NCBI RefSeq assembly: GCF_900113875.1
Contig: NZ_FORA01000001.1
Span: 682,001 to 746,000, forward strand
Length of the DNA: 64,000 nucleotides
Reading direction: 5' to 3'
Source of the DNA: Jannaschia pohangensis
GTDB lineage: Bacteria > Pseudomonadota > Alphaproteobacteria > Rhodobacterales > Rhodobacteraceae
How positions within the stretch are numbered: position 1 is the stretch's first letter; each line of letters opens with the position of its first letter. Under the pieces are notes generated by a model that had not been told where the DNA came from, ran no database searches, and worked only from the letters and a program-made list of their open reading frames with translations. Made by a program: the position numbers and the translations under genes. Shown here one piece after another: positions 17,245 through 28,843 of the stretch.

Positions 17245-17934
17245 TCAGGCCCCCTGACGCTTGAGAGTTTCGGCGGCCTCGGCCACCTCGTCTTCGGCTT
17301 CGTGGCTGACGATCAGCGACGACCGCGTGCCCCGGGCGACGGCCACGACGGCCTGGACGACACGGAACAGGATCAGGGCGGACCCGAAGGGCAGGATGAA
17401 ATAGGGCACGACGCGCGGCATCTTTTCATAGACCTCGCCTTGGTTGATCAATGGCTCCAGCCAGCCGAACAGCCAGCGGAGCGGCGGCACCTGGTCGGTC
17501 ACATACCATGCCTGATCGCGTGTGTTTTCCCACCCGGTCGGGAACCACTGCCCCGACGTGCGGTCGAGTGCGGCAAACGGCGCCCAATAATCCCACGACC
17601 CCTTGAGGAGCAGGAAGGCATAGGCAATCGTCACCGCCCCCGCCAGCAGGGCACAGATGCGCTTGCCCCGGTCCGGCAGCAGGTTCGTGACCGCGTCCAC
17701 CCCAAGGTGCGACGTGATCTTGAAGGCATAGCTGACGCCAAAGATCACCAGCCAGGAGAACAGGATCAGGATGACTTCGAGCGACCAGATCAGGGACGAG
17801 TTGAAGGCATAGCGCAACACGACATTCACGAAGGCAAGCAGCGTCATTAATCCAAGGAGGACCGCAATGGCCGTCTCCTCGAATTCATGGACGAAGCGCC
17901 CGATCCGGCCTTTCGGCTCAAAACGTGTTCCCAT
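17245..17934 (-). CDS. dctQ: TRAP transporter small permease
   Basis: A 229-residue DctQ subunit with four membrane helices. The first begins near AIAVLLGLMTLLAFVNVVLRY and is followed by the typical SLEVILILFSWLVIFGVSYAF. A periplasmic loop of about 70 residues between the last two helices makes it longer than most DctQ proteins, similar to the R. capsulatus C4-dicarboxylate DctQ of comparable size. The ATG at 17934 has GGAGGGG upstream; the longer frame runs back into dctP. It couples with DctM, which follows with almost no gap. Confidence 0.92.
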   Translation of the reverse strand: MGTRFEPKGRIGRFVHEFEETAIAVLLGLMTLLAFVNVVLRYAFNSSLIWSLEVILILFSWLVIFGVSYAFKITSHLGVDAVTNLLPDRGKRICALLAGAVTIAYAFLLLKGSWDYWAPFAALDRTSGQWFPTGWENTRDQAWYVTDQVPPLRWLFGWLEPLINQGEVYEKMPRVVPYFILPFGSALILFRVVQAVVAVARGTRSSLIVSHEAEDEVAEAAETLKRQGA

Positions 17935-18016
17935 GATCACCCCTCCCCTGGACGAAATCCGGTCGCGCGCCCCCGGGATACGGGGACGCGCTGTCTTTGG
18001 GCCGTGAGGCCCGGGC

Positions 18017-19012
18017 TTAGTTCGAGTAGCTCGCGGCGGCGTCGATGACGTCCTGGCCAATGCCTTCGGCAAACTGCGCCCAGACCGGCTTCATGGCCTC
18101 GACCCATGCGGCCCGCTGCTCGGGGGTCAGCTGGCGGACGACGCCGCCGGCGGCCAGGATCTGCTCCTTGGCTTCCTCGTTGACGCGGGTCGACTCGGAG
18201 TTGCGGGCCTCGGTCACCTCGTTGAGGATCGTCAGGAACTGATCCCGCACATCCGCGTCAAGGCTGTCGAGCCAATCGACGGGCGCCACGACCAGATAGT
18301 CGATGATGCCGTGGTTGGTCTCGGTGATGCCGTCCTGAACCTCGAAGAACTTCTGGCCGTGGATGTTCGACCAGGTGTTCTCCTGCCCGTCGACAACGCC
18401 CGTCTGGAGCGCGCCGTAAACTTCGGCAAAGGCCATCGGCTGCGGCGAGGCGCCGATCGCTTCCATCTGGGCGACCAGAACGTCGGAGGGCTGAACCCGG
18501 AACTTCAGGCCGTTGGCATCCGTCGGCAGCTCCAGCGGGACGCTTGCAGACATCTGCTTCATGCCGTTGTGCCAGAAGCCGAGGCCCTGAAGGCCGCGAC
18601 GCTGCATGGAATCGAGCAGTGCCTGACCGTCCTCGGAGCTCTGATAGGCGTCGACCGCGTTGATGTCCTTGAACATGAAGGGCAGGTCGAAGACCTGGAA
18701 GACCTTGGTGATCGGCTCGAAAAGCGACAGAGACGGCGCGGCAAGCTGCACGTCGCCCTGAAGCATCGCCTCGAGCACCTGTTCGTCGGTATAAAGCGTG
18801 GAGTTCGGGAAGATCTCCATGCACATCGTGCCGTCCATCTCGGCGTTCACACGCTCGGCCAGAAGGGCGGCAGCAATGCCCTTGGGGTGCCGGTCGGTGT
18901 TGGTCACATGCGAGAACTTCACGACGATTTCGCCGTCGTCACAGGCGGCCTGCGCCACTTGTGCGGTCATCGTCAGAGCCAGCGCCACGGCTGTTGTAGT
19001 CAGGAACTTCAT
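18017..19012 (-). CDS. dctP: TRAP transporter solute-binding protein (DctP family)
   Basis: A 331-residue periplasmic substrate-binding protein. The signal peptide (residues 1-22, cut after AQA) is followed by the DctP fold. The substrate carboxylate-binding Arg is probably the one in LKFRVQPSDV, and the conserved region AEVYGALQTGVVDGQENTW is intact. It delivers solute to DctQM encoded directly downstream. High similarity in motif layout to C4-dicarboxylate DctP supports malate/fumarate/succinate as substrates (inference). It lies 163 nt downstream of dctD on the same strand, and that gap holds an inverted repeat that may be an operator. Confidence 0.95.
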   Translation of the reverse strand: MKFLTTTAVALALTMTAQVAQAACDDGEIVVKFSHVTNTDRHPKGIAAALLAERVNAEMDGTMCMEIFPNSTLYTDEQVLEAMLQGDVQLAAPSLSLFEPITKVFQVFDLPFMFKDINAVDAYQSSEDGQALLDSMQRRGLQGLGFWHNGMKQMSASVPLELPTDANGLKFRVQPSDVLVAQMEAIGASPQPMAFAEVYGALQTGVVDGQENTWSNIHGQKFFEVQDGITETNHGIIDYLVVAPVDWLDSLDADVRDQFLTILNEVTEARNSESTRVNEEAKEQILAAGGVVRQLTPEQRAAWVEAMKPVWAQFAEGIGQDVIDAAASYSN

Positions 19013-19091
19013 ATCTCTCTCCCTAGAGTCGGCACATCCTCCCGATGCGCTTCTGGGGCAAGGCTACAATCGGAATCGCCGGGGTAAAGAT

Positions 19092-19123
19092 CGAAGTTTG
19101 TTGGTGGTTCGACTATAACTTCG
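19092..19123. promoter_or_regulatory. Inverted repeat upstream of dctP
   Basis: CGAAGTT (19092-19098) and AACTTCG (19117-19123) form a perfect 7-bp inverted repeat with an 18-bp spacer in the dctD-dctP gap. It may be a regulator site, possibly for the neighbouring DctD, or a fold in the leader RNA. No sigma-54 promoter was found beside it. Confidence 0.3.
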
Positions 19124-19175
19124 TCAATGTCTTACGGGTCGATCTTAAAGCGCTGCATCCGCCCCGTGCGGGTTT

Positions 19176-20390
19176 TCACACACCCTGATCGGGGCGAAAG
19201 TCCTCGGGGCGCAGGGCATGACGCGCCAATTTGTCGTAGAACGTCTTGCGCGGCAGGTCGAGATCGCGGGCGGCGGCGCTCGCCTGCCCCTCGTGACGGA
19301 TCAGCGTCTCGATCAGGATCGACTTTTCCACCGCGCGCATCCGGTCGGCCAATCCCGCCCGCGGCGTCCCCGGCTCATCCTCAAGGCCCATGGCATAGCG
19401 CATCGCGTGGTTCATCAGGCCGCGCGCGTTCCCCGGCCAATCCCGCGCCATCAGCCGCGCCTGAACATCCGGCGGCACCTCGGGCACGGGCAGGTCGGCC
19501 TGTTCGCAGGCCTGGGCAAGATAGTGCTGAAACAGCACCGGAATGTCCGTCGGCCGGTCGCGCAGGGGCGGAATGTGGACGCGCAACGCTTCCAGCCGGA
19601 ACGAAAGGTCGGGAATGACGGTCCGCGACAGGGTGGCGGCCTTCTGGTTCGTCGCCAGCAGCAGGCGCGCCCCGGTTTCGGGCAATTGATGTTGCAACGC
19701 GGCGGGCAGCGCGTCGATGTGGTCGATGAAGAGGCTCCCGCCATCGGCCAGCGCCAGCGCCTCGGCCAGGGATACCGCATCGAGCGCCGGGGCCGTCCGC
19801 TTGACGAAGGGCCCGCCCGCCCGCTGGCTCATCAGGTGGATGACCTCGGCGACCTTGGAGGTGCCGGTGCCCGGCTCGCCGTGGATCAGCACGGCATCGG
19901 TTCCCCGGGCGACGGTGCGCACCGTCTCGCGCAGGGCGATCGACTGCGGCGAGGCCCCGGCCAGCATCCGCGCGGCCACATCGCCACCCTCGAGCGCGCT
20001 GCGGGCCTTGCGGGCGGTCAGGGTCGCGCGCCGCAGGTCCAGCGCGCGGCGCACGGTCGACACCAGCTCGTCGGGATCGCAGGGCTTTTCGAGGAAGGCA
20101 AAGGCCCCTTCGGCCATCCCGCGCAGGGCCGTTGGCACATCCCCCTCGCCCGTCAGCAGGATCACCGGCAGATCCGGGTCCATCCGTCGCGCCACGGCCA
20201 GCAGGTGAAACCCGTCGCGCCCCGGCATCCTGATGTCGCTGACCACGACACCTTGCAGGTCGCGGTCCAGACGGGGTTGCGCGGCCAGATAGCTGCCCGC
20301 CTGGACCACCCGCAGGTCCGCAAGCTCCAGCGTCTGGGACAGCGCCTCGCGCACATGGATGTCGTCCTCGACCAGCAGCACGTCGATCAT
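19176..20390 (-). CDS. dctD: DctD-type response regulator with degenerate AAA+ domain
   Basis: A 404-residue NtrC-family regulator. The receiver domain has an acidic pocket (VEDD), a phospho-acceptor Asp in VVSDIRMPG and Lys in EKPCDPDEL. The central AAA+ domain is abnormal: Walker A reads GEPGTGTSK with Thr where the essential Lys should be, Walker B reads LFIDHID instead of DE, and the GAFTGA loop that contacts sigma-54 is absent. A Fis-type HTH closes the protein (ASAAARDLDLPRKTFYDKLA). The start ATG overlaps the stop of dctB by 4 nt (ATGA). It very probably responds to DctB and controls dctPQM without sigma-54 (inference). Confidence 0.9.
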   Translation of the reverse strand: MIDVLLVEDDIHVREALSQTLELADLRVVQAGSYLAAQPRLDRDLQGVVVSDIRMPGRDGFHLLAVARRMDPDLPVILLTGEGDVPTALRGMAEGAFAFLEKPCDPDELVSTVRRALDLRRATLTARKARSALEGGDVAARMLAGASPQSIALRETVRTVARGTDAVLIHGEPGTGTSKVAEVIHLMSQRAGGPFVKRTAPALDAVSLAEALALADGGSLFIDHIDALPAALQHQLPETGARLLLATNQKAATLSRTVIPDLSFRLEALRVHIPPLRDRPTDIPVLFQHYLAQACEQADLPVPEVPPDVQARLMARDWPGNARGLMNHAMRYAMGLEDEPGTPRAGLADRMRAVEKSILIETLIRHEGQASAAARDLDLPRKTFYDKLARHALRPEDFRPDQGV

Positions 20391-22060
20391 GCGGCATCCT
20401 CCTGCGTCGCGGCGACGGGCGGCAAGGTGACCGAGAACTCCGCCCCGTCCCCCGTGTTGCGCCCGCGAATGGTGCCCCCGAAGCCCGCCACGATCCCATA
20501 GCTGATCGACAGGCCAAGCCCGAGGCCCGCCCCGACTTCCTTGGTTGTATAGAAGGGGTCGAAGATCTTTTCGCCATTCTCGAGCCCGGTCCCCGTGTCC
20601 CGTACCGTCAGGCAGGGCGGATTGTCGGCAAGCGTCACGGTCAGAACCTTTTCGGCGCTCTGCTCCATGGCGTCGATGGCGTTGCCGATCAGGTTGACCA
20701 GAACCTGACCCAAGCGCACCTCGCCGCCCATGGCCAGCACGGGACCGGGGTCGAGGATCAGGCGCGTCTCGATCCCGGCCTCGCGCCTGCGCGTCTCGGT
20801 GATCTCCAGCGCCGCCTCGACGACGGTGGCGAGGTCGGTTTCGACCGCGTCCTGCGGCTCGGCCCGGGCAAAGGACGACAGGTTGCGGATGATCCGCCCC
20901 ATCCGCCCCGCCAGGTCGCCGATACGTTGCAGATTGCCGGCCGAGGCTTCGGTGTTGCCGCGTTCCAGAAAGGTCACGGCATTCTGCGCAAAACTGCGGA
21001 TCGCCATGAGCGGCTGGTTCAATTCGTGGCTTATGCCCGCCGACATCTGGCCCAGGGCCGACAGTTTGCCCGCCTGCACCAGATCGGCCTGCGCGCGCGT
21101 CAGACGGGCCTCGGCCTCGCGCCGTTCGCGCACCTCGTCGGTCAGGCGGGCGTTGGCCTCGGTCAGGGCCTGTGTGCGATCCAGCACCCGCGCCTCGAGC
21201 TGCATGTTGGCCCGGGCCAGCACGCGCCGCCGCTCCCACAAGAAGATCAGCGCCGCGCCAAGCACCAGAAGCGCCGCTGCCGCCGCCTGCGCCCGGGCCA
21301 GGGCCAGTGCGCGGGCCGGGGCGGTATCGAGCAGGACCTCGGCGGTCAGGCCAAGCGTCTCGACCGGGATTTCGAGGTGCAGGGCGTCGCGCGGAATATA
21401 CCGCCCCGCCTCGATCACGCGGATATCGTGGCCCTGGAACGGACGCAGGTCCTGCGGCGGTGGGCCGGCCAGCAATTCCTCGCGGTTCGAAACGACGACG
21501 CGCCCCGCCTTGTCGGTGAAGTAAATCGCGAGCGGGTCGCCGCGCCAACTGCTCTCCAGCGTCGGAAGATCGCGCACCACGGCCACCGCCCCGGCCATGC
21601 GGCCATCGCGCCCGAACACCGGCGCACCATGGGCCAGCGACCGCCCCGTCGGCATCGGGCCAAGCCCGAGCGCGCCATGCCGCGTGCGTTGAAACCACTG
21701 CGTTCCCGACAGATCGCCGGCTGTGCCTGCCGAGGACGCCAGAACCCGGCCCGTGCGGTCGACGACAACGATGTCGGACGCCCCGGATCGGTCGGCGAAA
21801 TGCTGAAGCCGAAGGGGCGAGATGCTGACATCGTCGGGGCGCAGAACACCGAACCGAAGGGCCGGATCCTCGGCCAGGATGACGGCCAGATCTCGGGTCC
21901 GCTGCAATTCCAGCCGCAGCCTGTCGGCGGCCAGGTCGAGGTCTGAGCGCCCCTTGGCGTCCAGCGCCGTCAGCGCCGTGCCAAGCGTCGTCCACCAGAC
22001 CGCCGTCGCCAGCAGAGCGGTGGCCAGAACATAGAGCAGGATGGCGAAGGCGCGGTGCAT
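20387..22060 (-). CDS. dctB: DctB-type sensor histidine kinase
   Basis: A 557-residue membrane sensor kinase. Transmembrane helices near residues 5-28 and 275-297 flank a periplasmic PAS/Cache-like sensor domain. A coiled coil then leads to the dimerisation/phosphotransfer box (ISHELNQPLMAIRSF) and the ATPase domain with N box (NLIGNAIDAM), G1 (DTGTGL) and G2 (GLGLGLSI). The ATG at 22060 is chosen because the longer frame has an Arg/Pro-rich leader unlike the family. It is the first gene of dctB-dctD, divergent from the P450 gene, and is predicted to sense external C4-dicarboxylates for the adjacent TRAP system. Confidence 0.93.
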   Translation of the reverse strand: MHRAFAILLYVLATALLATAVWWTTLGTALTALDAKGRSDLDLAADRLRLELQRTRDLAVILAEDPALRFGVLRPDDVSISPLRLQHFADRSGASDIVVVDRTGRVLASSAGTAGDLSGTQWFQRTRHGALGLGPMPTGRSLAHGAPVFGRDGRMAGAVAVVRDLPTLESSWRGDPLAIYFTDKAGRVVVSNREELLAGPPPQDLRPFQGHDIRVIEAGRYIPRDALHLEIPVETLGLTAEVLLDTAPARALALARAQAAAAALLVLGAALIFLWERRRVLARANMQLEARVLDRTQALTEANARLTDEVRERREAEARLTRAQADLVQAGKLSALGQMSAGISHELNQPLMAIRSFAQNAVTFLERGNTEASAGNLQRIGDLAGRMGRIIRNLSSFARAEPQDAVETDLATVVEAALEITETRRREAGIETRLILDPGPVLAMGGEVRLGQVLVNLIGNAIDAMEQSAEKVLTVTLADNPPCLTVRDTGTGLENGEKIFDPFYTTKEVGAGLGLGLSISYGIVAGFGGTIRGRNTGDGAEFSVTLPPVAATQEDAA

Positions 22061-22137
22061 GGGCCGCAGACTAGGGCCTTGGCATCGACGGGCCAAGGGT
22101 GCTTGACGCGCCGCCACGCCCCGGCCACCCCTGCGGA

Positions 22138-23295
22138 ATGGAAACCTTCGACCAATGCCCGACCGACCCCGCCTTCGTGCAGGACCCCTACCCCTTCTAT
22201 GACCGCCTGCGCGCCGCCGGGCCGCTGTCGGTCTGGCGCGACTACGCCATGCCGGTCGCCTCGGGGCACGCTGTCGTGGGCGCGTTGCTGCGCGACCGGC
22301 GGTTCGGGCGCGAAGACCCGTTCCCGCCGCCCCGCCCCGACCATCAGGCGGGCTTCTGGGCCATCGAGGATCACTCCATGCTTGAGCTGGAGCCGCCGCG
22401 CCACACGCGCCTGCGGTCACAGGTGCTGCGCGCCTTTACCTCCCGCCGCATCCAGGCCCTCGGCCCCGAGATCGCGGCCCTGGCCCACAGCCTGATCGAC
22501 GCTTTTCCGGCGGGTGAGTTCGACCTGCTCGACGCCTTCGCGCGGCCCCTGCCCGTACGCGTCATCGCCCGCCTTCTGGGCGTCCCCGAGACGGATGCCC
22601 CCCTGCTTCTGAGGTGGTCGAATGCGATGGTCGGCATGTACCAGGCACGCCGGACCCAGGCCGACGAAGTGGCCGCCGCAAGGGCCGCCGGCGAATTCAC
22701 CGCCTATCTGCACGACATCTTTCGCGCGCCACAGCCGGACAGCCTGATCGCGCAGCTTCTGACCGTGTCGACCGAAGGCAAGCTGAGCCCCGAAGAGGTC
22801 ACGGCGACCTGCGTCCTGCTGCTCAATGCGGGTCACGAGGCGACGGTTCATACCCTTGGCAACGGCGTCGCGGGGCTATGCTCGGCGGGTCTTTGGGGGC
22901 ACCCCGTCACCGCCGACCTGGTGGAGGAGGTGCTGCGCCATGATGCCCCACTGCACATGTTCACCCGCTACGCGATGGAAGACCTCAGCCTTTTCGGCCA
23001 CGACTTCGCGCGCGGCGACAGGGTCGGCCTGCTGCTTGCGGCGGCGAACCGCGATCCGGCGGTCTATGACGACCCTGCCTGTTTCGACGTGGCCCGTTAT
23101 CCCGAGGCGCCCGTCTCGACCAGTTTCGGCGCCGGGCTGCACTTTTGCCTTGGCGCGCCACTGGCGCGCCTGGAACTGCTCGAAGGGCTGCGCGTGCTGG
23201 CCGAACGCTGCCCCGGCCTGACGGTGGCCACCCCGCCGCGCTACGCCGACATCTATCATTTCCACGGGTTGGAGCGGCTGGAGGTTCGGCGCTAG
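22138..23295 (+). CDS. Cytochrome P450
   Basis: A 385-residue soluble bacterial P450. The heme-binding loop FGAGLHFCLGAPLAR carries the axial Cys at about residue 337. The oxygen-activating I-helix reads LLNAGHEATVH, and the ExxR motif is in EEVLRHDAP. The heme-binding region LEPPRHTRLRSQVLRAFTSR is typical. The substrate is unknown, and no ferredoxin or ferredoxin reductase gene is adjacent, so electrons must come from partners elsewhere. The ATG at 22138 gives the usual N terminus. It is transcribed away from dctB with only 77 nt between them. Confidence 0.93.
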   Translation: METFDQCPTDPAFVQDPYPFYDRLRAAGPLSVWRDYAMPVASGHAVVGALLRDRRFGREDPFPPPRPDHQAGFWAIEDHSMLELEPPRHTRLRSQVLRAFTSRRIQALGPEIAALAHSLIDAFPAGEFDLLDAFARPLPVRVIARLLGVPETDAPLLLRWSNAMVGMYQARRTQADEVAAARAAGEFTAYLHDIFRAPQPDSLIAQLLTVSTEGKLSPEEVTATCVLLLNAGHEATVHTLGNGVAGLCSAGLWGHPVTADLVEEVLRHDAPLHMFTRYAMEDLSLFGHDFARGDRVGLLLAAANRDPAVYDDPACFDVARYPEAPVSTSFGAGLHFCLGAPLARLELLEGLRVLAERCPGLTVATPPRYADIYHFHGLERLEVRR

Positions 23296-23302
23296 CGCGG
23301 GC

Positions 23303-24130
23303 CTATTCGCCCTGACCCTCGAAGAAGTCGCGCGCCAGGTCGGTCCAGCCGCGGGGCAATCCGTGGCCGCCGTCGTGCATGACGAAGCGAACGCGCCCCT
23401 CGGCCTCGCAGGAGGCATCCCAGTCGCGGATGCGGAAGCGGTCGTCGATGGTGATCTCGTCCGGGTTCGACCGGCAGCCGTTCCGGTCGCGCGCATAGCC
23501 GAGCGAATCCCAGACCGACCCCTGATGCCAGTCACGGATGCCGCGTCCTTCCAAAGGCACCTGCCCGTCGGCAAAGCCATGGACCTGCATCACCGGCAAT
23601 CCCGCAAGGCCCGCGCATTCCGTGGGGTTCGGGCGACGGAGCGCCCCGGCCACCGACACCATGCCCGCCAGTCTGTCGCCCGCCTCGCAGGCAAAGAGCC
23701 AGGCCATCGACCCGCCTGCCGAAAACCCGCTGGCAAAGATGCGGTCTCGGTCCAGCGGAAGGCGCGCGGCCACGTCATCGAGGATGGCCACCGTCAGCGC
23801 CACCTCGTCGCGCGGGGCACCGACGCGGGCGGGATTGGAGCGGAAGTTCTGCCCCTCGCGCATAGGCCCGTTGGGCGCGATGAGCAGGTAGCCGCGGTCG
23901 GCAAAACTGTCGTTCAATCCGGCGGACCGGAATATCTGCGCCCCCGATCCGCGGTGGCCGTGAAAGAAGATCAACGCAGGGAGCGGCGTCTCCCCGTCCC
24001 AATCGTCGGGCACCACAAGATGATATGACCCCTCGCCCACCTCGCAGGCCGCATCGGGGCCGCAGGGGGTGATTTCGGTTTGGGCAAGAGCGGGGCCCGC
24101 AAGAAGCAGCAGGGCAAGGATCATACGCAT
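23303..24130 (-). CDS. Secreted PHB-depolymerase-like / feruloyl-esterase-like alpha/beta hydrolase
   Basis: A 275-residue exported hydrolase. The signal peptide ends near ALAQ. The alpha/beta-hydrolase fold shows the oxyanion strand PALIFFHGHRGSG, the nucleophile elbow GFSAGGSM, a probable acid in VHGFADGQVP and the catalytic His in HDGGHGLP. It resembles LpqC/polyhydroxybutyrate-depolymerase-family esterases, which cut ester bonds in polymers or aromatic esters; the true substrate is not evident. Its stop lies 8 nt from the stop of the convergent P450. It follows the uvrA group on the same strand by 65 nt. Confidence 0.87.
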   Translation of the reverse strand: MRMILALLLLAGPALAQTEITPCGPDAACEVGEGSYHLVVPDDWDGETPLPALIFFHGHRGSGAQIFRSAGLNDSFADRGYLLIAPNGPMREGQNFRSNPARVGAPRDEVALTVAILDDVAARLPLDRDRIFASGFSAGGSMAWLFACEAGDRLAGMVSVAGALRRPNPTECAGLAGLPVMQVHGFADGQVPLEGRGIRDWHQGSVWDSLGYARDRNGCRSNPDEITIDDRFRIRDWDASCEAEGRVRFVMHDGGHGLPRGWTDLARDFFEGQGE

Positions 24131-24195
24131 CGCACCAGAGTGCGTGTCCGCCGCGCCGCGTCAACTGCCCGATGATCACGTCACTGAGATTGTGC

Positions 24196-24590
24196 CTATC
24201 GGATCCGGAATTCCGGAGTCCCGCGAAGCTGCGGGTCGCTGGCGATCGACAGGCAATGGCGCAGCAAAAGCCCCATGTCGATGCGGGCCTGCGGACTGTC
24301 GGGCATGGTCTGCCAATGCTCTGCCGTGCGCGCCGCAATGGCTTCGGAGCGGCTTGCCCCGTCGAAACCGCTTGCGCGTTCGAGGAAGTCCGGAACGGCT
24401 TCGGTCAGGAGCGTTTGGAGCGCCGCATCCTCTACCTCGAGAACCGAAAGGAATCCGCTGCAATAAGCGGTCCCCCGGGTCCAGCCCGAGGATGCACCGG
24501 TTTCGCCCATGAGAACGGTCACCCGGTCGGTTTCGGTCTGGGCAAAAGCCGGCCCGGCAATCAGGATCGCGCAGACGACGGACGCGCGTG

Positions 24591-24594
<4 letters not shown>
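24196..24594 (-). CDS. Small exported protein of unknown function, coupled to uvrA
   Basis: A 132-residue protein with a signal peptide (cut near AFAQ) and a helical mature part with two cysteines (AYCSGF and LLRHCLS) that could form a disulphide. Its ATG overlaps the uvrA stop codon by 4 nt (ATGA), so it is translationally coupled to uvrA. I do not recognise the family. The coupling may be accidental packing, or it may place the gene under SOS control. Confidence 0.7.
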
Positions 24595-27449
<2,855 letters not shown>

Positions 27450-27526
27450 GTCGCCCCCGAAAGCTGCGCGTCACTACCTAGTCGGCGGGGCGCGGCTTGC
27501 AATCCGTTCCACACGGGATTCGGGTG

Positions 27527-27541
27527 GAACATTTACGGAAC
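27527..27541 (-). promoter_or_regulatory. LexA (SOS) box upstream of uvrA
   Basis: On the minus strand the sequence is GTTC-N7-GTTC (GTTCCGTAAATGTTC). This is an exact match to the alphaproteobacterial LexA operator, 78 nt before the uvrA start. uvrA is a known LexA target in R. sphaeroides. Confidence 0.85.
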
Positions 27542-27576
27542 GTTTACCACCTGCCCCGGTCCGGCGCCAGCCCGGC

Positions 27577-28704
27577 CTATCTGTGGCCCCGTGCCAGCCG
27601 CAGGCCGGTCCAGACCGACAGGACGCCGCCCAGAAGGGCCGCCGCCCCCGCGACCGTCATCAGCACGCCCAGACCGCCCGTTGCCGCAAAGGCCAGAACC
27701 GGCGTGCCGGTGACGGTGCCGAGGTTGCCAAGCTGCGCAATCGCCCCCGTCGCGCGGGCGCGGTCCCCGGGCAGGATGTTGAGCGCCGGGATTGCCGCAA
27801 AGCTGGCCCCGGGAATCAGGCCCATGGCGGCGAACCCCACCTCGACCGCGCCCGGCAGGCCGAAGGCCGTTCCCAGAAGGCCGAGCAGGGTGCCCAGGTA
27901 GCCCGCCGCCGCGACCTTCCACGGCGCGAACCAGCGACAGACCGCACCACCGGCCAGCGTCGTGGCCAGCGTGACCAGTGGCAGAACGGTCGCAAGCCCC
28001 GGCCGTCCAAGCATGTTGGGCACAGTCGCGATTAGTGCGATGAACAGGAATGTGTAGCAGAAAAAGCCAAGCCCGGGCGCGACATAGCTGAGCCGCCCAT
28101 AGATCGCGCGGTGCATCGCCACCGGCTCAAGAACGACGGCATGGGGCACCGACCGCGGCAACCGCCGCCACAGGACCGCCGCCAGGATCAAGAGGCCCAA
28201 GCCATGCAGCGCGAACAGCAGCGGCAGACCCCCTTGCGCCAGAACGAACGGGAACAGCCAGCCCGACAGGGCCAGTGACGCCCCGAAGAACACCGCCCAA
28301 AGGCCCATGACCAGCGGCCTGTCCCGCTCGGACGCGGCGGCGGCCATGAGCGGCGGCCCGGCGACCACGAGGCAGAGATGGGCGACCCCCTCCACCACGC
28401 GCGTCGCCGCAAAAAGCCAAAGTGGCGGCATCAGTGCCTGGATCCCCGACATCGCGGCCCCGAGGATCAGCCCCGCCAGGAACGTCCGCGCCAGGCCGAA
28501 CCCCGCCGCCAAAGCCCCCGCCATCGCGCCAAAGACCAAGCCGACCAGCCCGACCAGCGACACCATGAAGGCCACTTGCGGCACCTGCCGATCAAAGGCC
28601 ACGCCGACCTCGGGCAAAGTCAGGGTGATCTTGCCGAACTGTGCCGCCGCAAAAAGCCCGGCCACGAAAATAAGAGCCACAAGGCCGGGACGTGTGCGTT
28701 CCAT
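27577..28704 (-). CDS. MFS transporter
   Basis: A 375-residue polytopic protein with about 11-12 hydrophobic helices, of the major facilitator superfamily. The first-half signature is weak (GAMAGALAAGFGLARTF after helix 2), and the central loop (RRLPRSVPHAV) separates the two six-helix bundles. The substrate is unknown. The ATG at 28704 starts immediately before helix 1; the longer frame adds 96 residues of non-membrane character. It ends about 36 nt upstream of the LexA box of uvrA and shares no obvious operon partner. Confidence 0.82.
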   Translation of the reverse strand: MERTRPGLVALIFVAGLFAAAQFGKITLTLPEVGVAFDRQVPQVAFMVSLVGLVGLVFGAMAGALAAGFGLARTFLAGLILGAAMSGIQALMPPLWLFAATRVVEGVAHLCLVVAGPPLMAAAASERDRPLVMGLWAVFFGASLALSGWLFPFVLAQGGLPLLFALHGLGLLILAAVLWRRLPRSVPHAVVLEPVAMHRAIYGRLSYVAPGLGFFCYTFLFIALIATVPNMLGRPGLATVLPLVTLATTLAGGAVCRWFAPWKVAAAGYLGTLLGLLGTAFGLPGAVEVGFAAMGLIPGASFAAIPALNILPGDRARATGAIAQLGNLGTVTGTPVLAFAATGGLGVLMTVAGAAALLGGVLSVWTGLRLARGHR

Positions 28705-28843
28705 GACCCCGTCATGACAGCTTCGCGCGTCCTCTGCGACCCCGGTCGATGACCCGGCAATTTCCAAGAAGTCGTCAAAATGTCGCCAGACTTCTTGGGC
28801 GATTTGGGGGCCGACGACGAGATTGATTCCGGAAGGCACAGAC

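Noticed and set aside
16033-17850. A 605-codon open frame opposite dctM/dctQ
   Set aside because: The translation is a charged Asp/His/Arg-rich mirror of membrane-protein codons and has no independent support.
19013-19175. A sigma-54 promoter expected upstream of dctP
   Set aside because: No GG-N10-GC pair in the proper context was found. The nearest candidates have wrong spacing, which agrees with the missing GAFTGA in DctD.
19176-21995. A 939-codon frame that would fuse dctD to upstream sequence
   Set aside because: The first 535 codons run out of frame through dctB and are Arg/Gly-rich noise. DctD properly begins at 20390, overlapping the dctB stop by 4 nt.
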